Assembly (NCBI RefSeq): GCF_040958095.1
Contig: NC_091177.1
Span: 205,001 to 269,000, forward strand
DNA length: 64,000 nt
Direction of reading: 5' to 3'
Source of the DNA: Procambarus clarkii
Lineage: Eukaryota > Arthropoda > Malacostraca > Decapoda > Cambaridae
The position numbers and the translations under genes are program-made. The notes under the pieces are model-generated. The model was given only the letters and a program-made list of their open reading frames with translations. It was not told where the DNA came from and made no database searches. Shown here piece by piece: positions 1-13,479 of this stretch. Positions within the stretch are counted from its first letter, which is position 1. Each line of letters starts with the position of its first letter.

Positions 1-373
1 CAACAACACGACTGATCAGTGACTGTTGCCGCCAAGTGGAAGAGTTTAACAAGAAATCAGCAGGAAAAAGGCCCTTTCCTGAAACCATATTGTTGACCAC
101 AGAGTAACTGCTGGTCAAGGAATACTCTTATTTATTGTGATATTATTGCTAGTGCATTCTTGGTGCCGGTCTGCCGGGATACCCAGCATAGTGTTGACAG
201 TCTGGGGGAGCCAACATATCCCAGAGGCCCGATGTTAACTATGCCGGTAACTGGGTCAGTTATGGCAAAATCAAGGAAAGAATTTGATATGAGTTGGAAT
301 GATAGCAAACATTTTCCAGGTCAAAAACAGCTGAGGGCATTAAATTCCCTTTGTGTGAGGTACTTGTTGAGGT

Positions 374-655
374 CTGTCTCTCTCTCTCTCTCTCTCTCTC
401 CCTCTCTCTCTCCCTCTCTCTCTCTCTCCCTCTCTCTCTCTCTCCCTCTACCTCCCTCTTTTCCAATCTCTCCCTCTCATTCTTTCTCTCCCTCTCCCTC
501 CCTCTCCTCCAATCTCTCCCTCTCATCCTATCTCTCCCACTCCCTCCCTCTCCTCTCTCTCCCCTTCTCTCTCAGTCTCCCCCTCACTCTTCCCCCATCC
601 CTCTCCACTTTCACCATTTTTCACCGCTCGCTACCTCCACCCTCCATGTGGTATT
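374..655. repeat. CT-rich polypyrimidine tract
   Basis: Imperfect (CT)n with CCCTCT and TTCC interruptions, low complexity throughout. The open frames across it (Ser/Leu/Pro-rich on plus, Arg/Glu-rich on minus) follow from the dinucleotide repeat and are not genes. Confidence 0.9.
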
Positions 656-702
656 CCTTCATTACCTCAGCTTGACGTGACCAGACCCCTGAGGCACTCG
701 TT

Positions 703-1344
<642 letters not shown>

Positions 1345-1546
1345 GGTAGGAATCTCTCAGGAGAAAGCGCCAAGTCATCACGACTATATAGCACTGGGAA
1401 GGGGTCAGGATAAGAATTTGGGATAGGACGTGGGGGGGGGGGGAGGAATGATGCCCAACCACTTGGACGGTGTGGGATTGAACTTGCATGAAGCGAGACC
1501 GTCGCTCTACCGTCGCTCTACCGTCTAGCCCAAGTGGTCGGGCAAC
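1345..1546 (-). mobile_element. tRNA-derived SINE, family 3 (minus strand)
   Basis: Read on the minus strand, a tRNA-like head with a GTTCAATCCC B-box-like motif is followed by a linker ending in the block TGCTATATAGTCGT and then GGCGCTTTC. The same head and tail occur at 58225-58412, and the tail alone at 24607-24690, so this is an interspersed family. The head carries an 11-bp tandem duplication (CGTCGCTCTAC twice) near 1500-1522, and the linker has a G-run near 1433-1443. The tRNA origin is inferred from box motifs only. Confidence 0.65.
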
Positions 1547-2445
1547 AGATGCTGGTTTAGAATGTGGTCAGTGATTAGGGTAGTTGGGACACCAGGAGGT
1601 GTCTCTGGGTAAATGTAAATATGACAGCCCAGCCTCCTAAAATTAAAGTTCTTATAGTAACTACGAGGTCAAAAGTACGAATATGTCGCGATAGACCACC
1701 AGAACGTTTGTAGCACTGAATTTCACCTTGAAAATATGAAAATCGACTGAGTACTTTCAGTTATTTACATAACCATTGTGAGTCACAATGATACATGACT
1801 ACGACACTGGTTATGTAAATAACCAAAGGTGCTCACCCTGTTTTATTATTTTCAATGTGGATCATTTGCATTAATTGAAATAAATGTTGCGACTCCTCCT
1901 CATCTTGTGTGTTGCCCTCGTGCCAACACGGTGTCCTGCATGAGAAACTGGTGCCTGAGCAAGCGCCATTATATTCTATTAGTTGAGTCGTTATATATAC
2001 AATGTTCCACAGCAGGCAGCTGGCCGTTGATGACAAACTGGGGGGGACCCTGGGTGCCTGCTGTACGGGGCGAGAGAGAACACCCCTGCAACAGGAGGCA
2101 GAGAGTAAGAATGGTGGGAAGTATAACAAGCGGGGTAGTACACACATCACTGCTAGGAGTCGCACCTCGATAACATAGCTTACAAGGAAGAATCCTGCAT
2201 GCCAGTGTTTACCATTGATGCAAGACTAATGAGGCAATGATCAGAGCTTAAGAGGATTGAAAATGCTCCAGATGGATCTAGAAAACCTAGAGAGAGAGAG
2301 AGAGAGATGGCCTATGAAATGGTTGCTCGACATCAGTCCAATAAACTGCAATGGATATAATATTGGGGACGTGGGTGATTAGGCTACATAAAGGATACAA
2401 GATTTTTGGAAGACAACTACTGCTTTAATCACAAAATGAAAACTA
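1547..2445. other. unassigned sequence with one inverted repeat and a short (AG)n
   Basis: No gene recognised. It contains the inverted repeat listed at 1760-1823 and about ten AG units at 2288-2307. The stop-free frames of about 110 codons here match nothing I know. Confidence 0.45.
1760..1823. repeat. 16-bp perfect inverted repeat
   Basis: GTTATTTACATAACCA (1760-1775) is the exact reverse complement of TGGTTATGTAAATAAC (1808-1823). The 32-base spacer contains a smaller near-palindrome around ATTGTGAGTCACAAT. It could be the core of a foldback element, but no longer terminal repeats are visible. Confidence 0.8.
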
Positions 2446-2793
2446 TCTGGTCGTAGATGTAATAATCCTATCTTCGGAGGCACACATTCACTGGATAACA
2501 TCATCGGTATATGCAAAGCTGCAGAACATAATTGTCGCCTTCATCTGCTTGAACCATAGTGCTCTCAGGACTCTGGGCATTACCTACGTTAGACGTACTA
2601 GAATATGAAGCTCCAGCGTGGAATTTCCACCTAAAACCGCACATAGAAAACTATGAACTTTCAAAGAGAAGGGTAAGAATCGGCATTACAACATATAAGA
2701 TTCTTAAAGACATTCACAGAGCGGACAAAAACTGAACGCAGAGCATAACCAGCAGAGGGAGGAGAGGACGCGGGTGGAAACTGGCACCCTGCT
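2446..2793 (+). mobile_element. decayed CR1-like LINE remnant (RT C-terminal part)
   Basis: With several frame changes, the plus strand reads as the C-terminal half of a CR1-type reverse transcriptase. A SEAHI-like block is followed by an ITYVR/APAW-like block near 2590-2625, then a TYKIL-like segment near 2690-2710, and finally a GRGWKL-like segment near 2770-2785. The order matches the intact CR1 copy at 59.4-63.9 kb. There is no intact frame. A SINE begins two bases after its visible end. Confidence 0.65.
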
Positions 2794-2794
2794 G

Positions 2795-3046
2795 GGAGCC
2801 GGTCGGCCGAGCGGACAGCACGCTGGACACGCTGTGATCCTGTGGTCCTGGGTTCGATCCCAGGCGCCGGCGAGAAACAATGGGCAGAGTTTCTTTCACC
2901 CTATGCCCCTGTTACCTAGCAGTAAATAGGTACCTAGGTGTTAGTCAGCTGTCACGGGCTGCTTCCTAGGGGTGGAGGCCTGGTCGAGGACCGGGCCGCG
3001 GGGACACTAAAGCCCCGAAATCATCTCAAGATAACCTCAAGATAAC
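2795..3046 (+). mobile_element. tRNA-derived SINE, family 1
   Basis: The head has an A-box-like TCGGCCGAGCGG (2803-2814) and a perfect RNA polymerase III B box, GGTTCGATCCC (2851-2861). A conserved core follows (GGGCAGAGTTTCTTTCACC, then AGTAAATAGGTACC and CAGCTGTCACGGGCTGC), and the element ends in two copies of a CTCAAGATAAC tail repeat. A near-identical copy lies on the minus strand at 19395-19646. No convincing target-site duplication was seen. It is presumably mobilised by a partner LINE. Confidence 0.85.
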
Positions 3047-4507
3047 TTAACCGTGCTGAGGTAGAGAAGCCGTGCTTCAGTGTGAGAGCCTTGAGACTGT
3101 GATGAGAGGAGCAGGGGGAGGCAGCCCACGTTAATTCCATACAAGTTTCATGTTAGTTTCAAGAGTGGGTGTAATACCAGGCCAGAAGGTCGGGAACCAT
3201 TACAATAGTCAACACGTAATTGTGAAAATACACACAAACAAGCAACAAGGGACTAATGAGTATCGGCGCCTGTAGGTAAGGTGGGTAAACCAGCTAGGTT
3301 CTGACGATTCTGGTTAGGCGAAACCACTGCATTATTTTTCGGAGTGGTAATTGAGAGAACGGCTAGACTGTCAGCTGTCTGCAAGCACCTGTGGTCGCTC
3401 TCTCAACTAGAGGCGAAACTTCAGTGTCGTTGTCCGTGATTTTTTATCTTGTAATAACGCTAGAATACCACTCTCTTCCTGCCAGGTGCTGAATTCTGAA
3501 GTGACAATACTGTATGCTTTTGTGCGAGTGCCCCAAGATGGTAGAGGACGTAAAGACGGAGTTTATATTAAGACAACACTGAATATTCTACCTTAGTACA
3601 GGAGGAAGGGCAGCACTGTATTCTAGCATTGGCACTGAATTCTGAGGTGATGATATCACATTATCCCGCCTCTTCCCTATGGTCGAAACTCGCGGTGTTG
3701 CAGAGGAAGGGGACGAACCTTGCGGTGGGCGGCTGGTAAGCACTGTGTTGCCGCCGGCCACACAATATGAACGGTGGGCCAATCATAAACATGGCGGTAC
3801 AAAGCCTCGCCGACCGCCTGTCAACCGAAGCACTCGGACCAACACTGTGCCATCCCACTCTCCTCCCGTACTATCGAGATCCCCAACGATAAAGCACACG
3901 CGTGTGATCCATATGTCCCGGAGTCTTATGACCTTGGTCCTGGAAGCTCCCTCAAACTGGTGCCCGGAGCCTCCTTAGAGCGGACGGAGTCTGATGTCGG
4001 GAAATGGTTTTCAGATAACTCAGCGGGGCCGCGTTCGACTTAAAATTTCGCGTCTCGGCCTTCGATGCTTTCGGCAAGTCTTGGGTTTGTGGCGGGGGTG
4101 GTAGGGGGGGCTGGAGGGGGTGGTAGTGGAGTCAGGCGAGGGTGGTAGTGGGGGCAGGCGCGGGTGATAGTGGAGAAAGTGTAGTGGGTGGGATAGTAGT
4201 AGTGGTGGTCTCTGTAGTGGTGGGGGATAGGTGGTTGTATTTGAGTTGGTGTAGGCAGTGTTGGGGGGAAGGACGGGGGTAGGGGATAGATGGGCGTGTT
4301 GTGTTTTTTTTTTTCGGGGGGAGGGAGGAAGGGAGGGAATCGCGGATGTCTTGGAGGATGAGACATAAATTTGAGGAGACATAGAAATGGTAGGGCTGGC
4401 GAGATGTTCGATAATCAATAGGGAAGGTTAAGATATTGGTTGTCGGGGAGGAGGAGAACGCCATGCATGGGTGGACTCCCAACACCGCCATTGGCTCGGC
4501 AGCTCAC
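3047..4507. other. unassigned sequence
   Basis: No gene or family recognised. 3560-3990 is relatively GC-rich, and 4080-4340 is purine-rich with GGTGGTAGTGG-type runs. Two similar segments with GAATTCTGA near 3490 and 3635 suggest a weak old duplication. Confidence 0.45.
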
Positions 4508-4616
4508 CGCCTCCACCACTACCACCACTACCACAATCGCTGCCATCACCACCACCATTGTTACAGCCACTGCCACCCTAACCACTACCACCATTACCTT
4601 AACCACCACAACCTTC
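4508..4616. repeat. ACC/CAC trinucleotide-rich tract
   Basis: Imperfect CCA/CAC triplets predominate, giving His/Thr-rich frames on plus and Val-rich frames on minus. Low complexity. Confidence 0.75.
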
Positions 4617-4959
4617 AGCACTCCATCGCTAATTAATATATATTCTAAGCTGCATCACTGATGAACCCATCCCTGCTCTTGTGTGGCAATGCATAATATA
4701 AAGTAGTTTTTACATATTCGTGCACTGAAACATTGATTGTCACCATGATATATATATATGTGTGCTTCAGCCTACAGTTTAGACCTATTGTCTTGTGTAT
4801 GACCCTCTGTCCTGCGTGACAGTGAATACCAGCATTATCCTCACTTTAATAAGACTTAATTGAAATTCTCAGATTAGACAAAATTGTAATTAAATTTTGT
4901 CAAGAAAGTTGTTAATAATAATATATATTATCACAACCACTAAACTAAACCATCACCAC

Positions 4960-7900
4960 AACACCCCCGACCCCTGACCTCAACACCCCCGACCCCTGAC
5001 CTCAACACCCCCGACCCCTGACCTCAACACCCCCGACCCCTGACCTCAACACCCCCTACCCCTGACCTCAACACCCCCTACCCCTGACCTCAACACCCCC
5101 GACCCCTGACCTCAACACCCCCGACCCCTGACCTCAACAACCCCTACCCCTGACCTCAACACCCCCGACCCCTGACCTCAACACCCCCGACCCCTGACCT
5201 CAACACCCCCGACCCCTGACCTCAACACCCCCGACCCTGACCTCAACACCCCCGACCCTGACCTCTACACCCCCGACCCCTGACCTCAACACCCCCGACC
5301 CCTGACCTCAACACCCCCGACCCCTGACCTCAACACCCCCGACCCCTGACCTCAACACCCCCGACCCCTGACCTCAACACCCCCGACCCCTGACCTCAAC
5401 ACCCCCGACCCCTGACCTCAACACCCCCGACCCCTGACCTCAACACCCCCGACCCCTGACCTCAACACCCCCGACCCCTGACCTCAACACCCCCGACCCC
5501 TGACCTCAACACCCCCGACCCCTGACCTCAACACCCCCGACCCCTGACCTCAACACCCCCGACCCCTGACCTCAACACCCCCGACCCCTGACCTCAACGA
5601 CCCCTGACCTCAACACCCCCGACCCCTGACCTCAACACCCCCGACCCCTGACCTCAACACCCCCGACCCTGACCTCAACACCCCCGACCCCTGACCTCAA
5701 CACCCCCGACCCCTGACCTCAACACCCCCGACCCCTGACCTCAACACCCCCGACCCCTGACCTCAACACCCCCGACCCCTGACCTCAACACCCCCGACCC
5801 CTGACCTCAACACCCCCGACCCCTGACCTCAACACCCCCGACCCCTGACCTCAACACCCCCGACCCCTGACCTAAACACCCCCGACCCCTGACCTCAACA
5901 CCCCCGACCCCTGACCTCAACACCCCCGACCCCTGACCTCAACACCCCCGACCCCTGACCTCAACACCCCCGACCCCTGACCTCAACACCCCCGACCCCT
6001 GACCTCAACACCCCCGACCCCTGACCTCAACACCCCCGACCCCTGACCTCAACACCCCCGACCCCTGACCTCAACACCCCCGACCCCTGACCTCAACACC
6101 CCCGACCCCTGACCTCAACACCCCCGACCCCTGACCTCAACACCCCCGACCCCTGACCTCAACACCCCCGACCCCTGACCTCAACACCCCCGACCCCTGA
6201 CCTCAACACCCCCGACCCTGACCTCAACACCCCCGACCCTGACCTCAACACCCCCGACCCCTGACCTCAACACCCCCGACCCCTGACCTCAACACCCCCG
6301 ACCCCTGACCTCAACACCCCCGACCCCTGACCTCAACACCCCCGACCCCTGACCTCAACACCCCCGACCCCTGACCTCAACACCCCCGACCCTGACCACA
6401 ACACCCCCGACCCTGACCTCAACACCCCCGACCCCTGACCTCAACACCCCCGACCCTGACCTCAACACCCCCGACCCCTGACCTCAACACCCCCGACCCC
6501 TGACCTCAACACCCCCGACCCTGACCTCAACACCCCCGACCCCTGACCTCAACACCCCCGACCCCTGACCTCAACACCCCCGACCCCTGACCTCAACACC
6601 CCCGACCCCTGACCTCAACACCCCCGACCCCTGACCTCAACACCCCCGACCCCTGACCTCAACACCCCCGACCCCTGACCTCAACACCCCCGACCCCTGA
6701 CCTCAACACCCCCGACCCCTGACCTCAACACCCCCGACCCCTGACCTCAACACCCCCGACCCCTGACCTCAACACCCCCGACCCCTGACCTCAACACCCC
6801 CGACCCCTGACCTCAACACCCCCGACCCCTGACCTCAACACCCCCGACCCCTGACCTCAACACCCCCGACCCCTGACCTCAACACCCCCGACCCCTGACC
6901 TCAACACCCCCGACCCCTGACCTCAACACCCCCGACCCCTGACCTCAACACCCCCGACCCCTGACCTCAACACCCCCGACCCCTGACCTCAACACCCCCG
7001 ACCCCTGACCTCAACACCCCCGACCCCTGACCTCAACACCCCCGACCCCTGACCTCAACACCCCCGACCCCTGACCTCAACACCCCCGACCCCTGACCTC
7101 AACACCCCCGACCCCTGACCTCAACACCCCCGACCCTGACCACAACACCCCCGACCCTGACCACAACACCCCCGACCCCTGACCTCAACACCCCCGACCC
7201 CTGAACTCAACACCCCCGACCCCTGACCTCAACACCCCCGACCCCTGACCTCAACACCCCCGACCCCTGAACTCAACACCCCCGACCCCTGACCTCAACA
7301 CCCCCGTCCCTGACCTCAACACCCCCGTCCCTGACCTCAACACCCCCTACCCTGACCTCAACACCCCCTACTCTGACCTCAACACCCCTTACCCTGACCT
7401 CAACACCACCTACCCTGACCTCAACACCCCCGACCCCTGACCTCAACACCCCCGACCCTGACCTCAACACCCCCGACCCCTGACCTCAACACCCCCGACC
7501 CCTGACCTCAACACCCCCTACCCTGACCTCAACACCCCCTACCCTGACCTCAACACCCCCGACTCCTGACCTCAACACCCCCTACCCTGACCTCAACACC
7601 CCCTACCCTGACCTCAACACCCCCGACCCCTGACCTCAACACCACCTACCCTGACCTCAACACCCCCGACCCCTGACCTCAACACCCCCGACCCCTGACC
7701 TCAACACCCCCGACCCCTGACCTCAACACCCCCGACCCCTGACCTCAACACCCCCGACCCCTGACCTCAACACCCCCGACCCCTGACCTCAACACCCCCG
7801 ACCCCTGACCTCAACACCCCCGACCCCTGACCTCAACACCCCCTACCCTGACCTCAACACCCCCGACCCTGACCAAAACACCCCCGACCCCTGACCTCAA

Positions 7901-8005
7901 CACCCCCGACCCCTGACCTCAACACCCCCGACCCCTGACCTCAACACCCCCTACCCTGACCTCAACACCCCCGACCCTGACCTCAACACCTTCTACCCTG
8001 ACGTC
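4960..8005. repeat. 22-bp minisatellite array, about 3 kb
   Basis: About 138 head-to-tail copies of a 22-bp unit containing CCTGACCTCAACACCCCCGA. Common variants lack one C of the CCCC run (21 bp) or have CTACCC for CGACCC. Variants cluster toward both edges (about 5040-5160 and 7310-7660), while the centre is almost homogeneous. The unit is C-rich on plus and carries two G-runs per unit on minus. It has stops in most frames and is not coding. Confidence 0.97.
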
Positions 8006-8012
8006 CAACACC

Positions 8013-9716
8013 TGTTGAGATCGGTTTGGGCAAAATATGATCCATCACCGTTTTCACATAGTGGCATATATATTTTCGGTACCAAAATTAGTAATTTCAA
8101 ACTCCAATTATGAGCAAAGAGCCAGAATTAGGTTCAAAAATCAGGCACAGGAGTCATATTTGCGATATTTCCGATAGTGTAAAAACTGCACAGGGGTTTG
8201 GGCAAACTGTGATAAATCGTCGTTTTCACTAGCTGGCATATTTTCGGTACAAAAAATCGTAATTTAAAATTCCAAATATGTGCAAAGAGCCAGAGCTAAA
8301 AAAAAATAACGCTCACGAGTCAGATTTTTTATATTTCCGATATTTTGAAAACTGCAGGGAAGGTTTGGTCAAAACGTGACATATATCGGAAATATCGAAA
8401 ATCTAAAGCCTCATACTGAATTTTTTGCCGAATTCTGGCTCTTTGCTCATATTTGGAGTTTGAAATTACGACTTTTTATGCCGAAAGAATGCCAATTAGT
8501 GAAAACGGAGATTTATCAGTCGTAATTTGAAACTGCAAATAGGAGCAGAGAGCCAGAATTCGGCTCAAAAATGACGCTCAGTAGGCAAATTTCCGACAAT
8601 TTCAGATATTATAAAAACTACTGGAGTGTTTGGGAAAAATATAACCCATTGCCGTTTTCAGTAATTGGAATATTTTCGGTATGAAAAGTCGTAAATAGAA
8701 ACTGCAAATTGGTGCAGAGAGCCAGAATTCAATTAGAAAATCACGCTCAGGAGTCATATTTCCAACATTTCAGATATTTTGAAAACTGCAGGGGGATTTG
8801 GGCAAAATATGACCCATCGCCGTTTTCAGTAATAAGCATATTTTCGTTATAAAAGGTCGTAATTTGAAAATGAAAATAGGTGCAGAGAGTCAGTATTCGG
8901 CTCAAAAATCACGCTCAGGAGTCAAATTTCCGACATTTCAGATATTTTAAAAACTGCAGGGGGGGGGGGGTTGGCAAAATATGACCCATCGCCGTTTTCA
9001 GTAATTATCATATTTTCGGCACAAAAGGTCGTAATATGAAAATGAAAATAGGTGCAGTGAGTCAAAATTCGGCTCAAAAATCACGCTCCGGAGTCAAATT
9101 TCCGATATTTTGAAAAATGCATGGGGGTTTGGGCAATATATGACCCATCGCTGTTTTCAGTCATTAGCATATTTTCGGTATAAAAGGTCGTAATTTAAAA
9201 ATGAAAATAGGTGCAGAGAGTCAGAATTTGGCTAAAAATTCACGGTCAGGAGTTAAATTTCCGACAATTCAGATATTTTGAAAACTGCAGGGGGATTTGG
9301 GAAAATATGACCCATCGCCGTTTTCAGTAAATAGCATATTTTCGGTATAAAATGTCGTAATTTGAAAATGAAAATAGGTGCAGAGATTCACAATTCGGCT
9401 CAAAAATCACGCTCAGGAGTCAAATTTCCGACATTTCAGATATTTTGAGAACTGCAGGGGGGTTTGGGCAAAATATGACCCATCGCCGTTGTTAGTAATT
9501 AGCATATCTTCGGTATAAAAGTTCGTAATTTGAAAATGAAAATTGGTGCAGAGAGTCAGAATTTGGCTTAAAAATCACGCTCAAGAGTCAAACTTAAGAC
9601 ATTTCAGATATTTTTAAAACTGCAGGGGGGTTTGGGCAAAATATGACCCAACGACGTTTTCAGTAATTAGAATATTTTCGGCATAAAACTCTGCAATTTG
9701 AAAATGAAAATAGGTG
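8013..9716. repeat. AT-rich satellite, period about 168 bp, with an inverted unit
   Basis: A CCGTTTTCA-type landmark recurs near 8048, 8220, 8652, 8820, 8992, 9151, 9318, 9486 and 9654, giving a period of about 159-172 bp. Each unit also contains GTCGTAATTTGAAA, a GCAGAGAGCCAGAATT-like block, and a TTTCAGATATTTTGAAAACTG block followed by a short G-run. Between about 8371 and 8515 the same blocks appear reverse-complemented. The first units are the most diverged. Confidence 0.92.
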
Positions 9717-9719
9717 CAG

Positions 9720-9990
9720 AGAGGTCCCCCATCACCACCACCCCTCCCCAATCATCACTACCCCTCCCCCGTCACCACCACCCCTCCCCCATCACCACCA
9801 CCCCTCCCCCATCACCTCTCCCCCATCTCCCCTCCCCCATCACCACCACCCCTCCCCCATTACCACCACCCCTCCCCAATCACCACCATCCCTCCCCAAT
9901 CACCACTACCCCTCCCCCATCACCACCGCCCCTCCTCCATCACCACCACCCCTCCCTCATCACCACCACCCCTCCCCCATCACCACCACC
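9720..9990. repeat. C-rich minisatellite (CCCATCACCACCACCCCTCC type)
   Basis: About 13 imperfect copies of a unit of roughly 20 bp, starting directly after the last satellite unit. It grades into the next array at about 9990. Confidence 0.9.
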
Positions 9991-10858
9991 CCCATAACCA
10001 CGCCTCCCCCTCCATAACCACGCCTCCCTCCCCCCATAACCACGCCTCCCCCTCCATAATCACGCCTCCCTCCCCCCATAACCACGCCTCCCTCCCCCCA
10101 TAACCACGCCTCCCTCCCCATAACCACGCCTCATCCCCCATAAACACGCCTCCCCCTCCATAACCACGCCTCCCTCCCCATAACCACGCCTCCCCCTCCA
10201 TAACCACGCCTCCCCCTCCATAACCACGCCTCCCTCCCCATAACCACGCCTCCCTCCCCCATAAACACGCCTCCCCCTCCATAAACACGCCTCCCCTTCA
10301 ATAACCACGCCTCCCCCTCCATGACCACGCCTCCCTCCCCATAACCACGCCTCCCCCTCCATAACCATGCCTCGCTCCCCCCATAACCACGCCTCCCCTC
10401 CATAACCACGCCTCGCTCTCCCCCATAACCACGCCTCCCCCCCATAACCACGCCTCCCTCCCCTCCCCCCATAACCACGCCTCCCCCTCCATAACCACGC
10501 CTCCCCCCCTCCATAACCACGCCTCCCCCCCTCCATAACCACGCCTCCTCCCCCCCTCCATAACCACGCCTCCTCCCCCTCCATAACCACGCCTGTTCCC
10601 CCTCCATAACCACGCCTCCCCCTCCATAACCACGCCTCCCCTCCCCCATAACCACGCCTCCCCCCCCCATAACCACGCCTCCCCCTCCATAACCACGCCT
10701 CCCCCCACCCTCCATAACCACGCCTCCCCCCACCCTCCATAACCACGCCTCCCCCCCCATAACCACGCCTCCCCCCCTCCATAACCACGCCTCCCCCCCT
10801 CCATAACCACGCCTCCCCCCACCCTCCATAACCACGCCTCCCCCCCCCCTCTCCATAC
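9991..10858. repeat. 20-bp C-rich minisatellite (ATAACCACGCCTCCCCCTCC type)
   Basis: More than 40 copies whose length varies mainly in the C-run. It stays open in several minus-strand frames (Gly/Arg/Trp/Tyr-rich) because the unit lacks stops on that strand. These frames shift with unit length and are not genes. Confidence 0.95.
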
Positions 10859-10954
10859 CCGCGCTCCAAATTCAATTGTCGACGTCCAAGTTCCAGCACG
10901 GGTAATTTATTTACTTGCCGCTATTAGATTAGACCACGAGTTTTGGTGGTGGGT

Positions 10955-12060
<1,106 letters not shown>

Positions 12061-12124
12061 TGTTCCTTCGTCAATTGAGGAAAAGGTATTTACGTCGTTA
12101 TTGCTGGTCAGTTTTGAATTTCCC

Positions 12125-13078
12125 AACTGTGTTCTGTACCCACCTGTGTCCCCTCGTTCTGTACCCACCTGTGTCCTCTCGTTCTGTACCCACCTGTGTC
12201 CTCTCGTTCTGTACCCACCTGTGTCCCCTCGTTCTGTACCCACCTGTGTCCCCTCGTTCTGTACCCACCTGTGTCCCCTCGTTCTGTACCCACCTGTGTC
12301 CCCTCGTTCTGTACCCACCTGTGTCCTCTCGTTCTGTACCCACCTGTGTCCCCTCGTTCTGTACCCACCTGTGTCCCCTCGTTCTGTACCCACCTGTGTC
12401 CCCTCGTTCTGTACCCACCTGTGTTCTCTCGTTCTGTACCCACCTGTGTCCCCTCGTTCTGTACCCACCTGTGTCCCCTCGTTCTGTACCCACCTGTGTC
12501 CTCTCGTTCTGTACCCACCTGTGTCCTCTCGTTCTGTACCCACCTGTGTCCCCTCGTTCTGTACCCACCTGTGTTCTCTCGTTCTGTACCCACCTGTGTC
12601 CCCTCGTTCTGTACCCACCTGTGTCCCCTCGTTCTGTACCCACCTGTGTCCCCTCGTTCTGTACCCACCTGTGTCCTCTCGTTCAGTACCCACCTGTGTC
12701 CCCTCGTTCTGTACCCACATGTGTCCCCTCGTTCTGTACCCACCTGTGTCCTCTCGTTCTGTACCCACCTGTGTCCCCTCGTTCTGTACCCACCTGTGTT
12801 CTCTCGTTCTGTACCCACCTGTGTTCTCTCGTTCTGTACCCACGTGTGTCCTCTCGTTCTGTACCCACCTGTGTCCTCTCGTTCTGTACCCACCTGTGTC
12901 CCCTCGTTCTGTACCCATCTGTGTCCCCTCGTTCTGTACCCACCTGTGTCCCCTCGTTCTGTACCCACCTGTGTCCCCTCGTTCTGTACCCACCTGTGTC
13001 CCCTCGTTCTGTACCCGCCTGTGTCCCCTCGTTCTGTACCCACCTGTGTCCCCTCGTTCTGTACCCACCTGTGTCCTA
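12125..13078. repeat. 25-bp minisatellite resembling CR1 ORF2 sequence
   Basis: About 38 copies of a 25-bp unit whose minus-strand core is GAGGGGACACAGGTGG. There is a T/C variant (GTGTCC/GTGTTC context) and very few indels. Because 25 is not a multiple of 3 and the unit has no stop, all three plus frames and at least two minus frames stay open for about 300 codons, so the long frames are not evidence of a gene. On minus it reads RTRGHRW, identical to a segment near the C-terminus of the CR1 proteins in this window. Confidence 0.95.
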
Positions 13079-13084
13079 TCACTC

Positions 13085-13290
13085 ATTAACATGCACTAAA
13101 GAGAGAGTGGTTCCCAGCACCAATCCTCCTGGCACTCCACCTGTTACCTTGCGCCAGTTCAATTTCTCTCCCTCTCACTGTGACACTCTGACTCCTGTCT
13201 GTTAGATACTCTCTCACTCACACCAGTGGGCTGCCGCCCGCTTCTATAGCTTAGGTAGTGAACTCCTGTGCGGAACTGTGTCAAAACTTT
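13085..13290 (-). mobile_element. decayed CR1-like LINE fragment (minus strand)
   Basis: The minus strand reads SKSFDTVPHRS (about 13265-13300), a Y-L-T-like block, and then GVPGGLVLGT followed by a VHVNE-like block next to the minisatellite. This is the RT palm region of CR1 (FDTVPH, then GVPQGSVLGP, in the intact copy). Stops and frame changes are present. The fragment at 10955-12060 also starts in the GVPQGSVLGP region, so the two flanks overlap in content. Confidence 0.65.
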
Positions 13291-13342
13291 TCGATAGCAA
13301 ATGATCCTCAGTCCATCAATCCTTTCAATCAATTAATCCAAT

Positions 13343-13375
13343 CCAACTATATGCCTCTGAGAGGCATATAGTTGG
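13343..13375. repeat. 33-nt perfect palindrome (16-bp arms)
   Basis: CCAACTATATGCCTCT, one G, then AGAGGCATATAGTTGG. The arms match perfectly with a 1-nt centre. It lies just beyond the CR1 fragment. It could form a cruciform or be a foldback assembly artefact. Confidence 0.9.
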
Positions 13376-13479
13376 TAATGTAGGGTGAGGAAAAGACCAT
13401 CCAAACGGTGTGACCTTCCAAGTGGTGGTCCCACTTGCGCAGGATCAAGACTGTTCCCAATAACCTTAAAAGATTAATT

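Noticed and set aside
1829..2173. Overlapping open frames of about 110 codons on both strands
   Set aside because: No recognised motif, no codon bias argument possible by eye, and opposite-strand frames of similar length suggest chance.
2795..2870. Possible functional tRNA gene with good A and B boxes
   Set aside because: Acceptor ends do not pair and the sequence continues into a repeated SINE core; a near-identical copy lies at 19395-19646.
3468..3660. Weak inverted and direct similarity around GAATTCTGA
   Set aside because: Matches are short and interrupted; not strong enough for a named element.
4960..8005. CRISPR-like array (regular 22-bp repeats)
   Set aside because: There are no unique spacers; units are directly adjacent, and the context is eukaryotic.
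10060..10899. Gly/Arg/Trp/Tyr-rich minus-strand frames up to 279 codons
   Set aside because: Products of the 20-bp C-rich minisatellite; frames change with C-run length and no domain is present.
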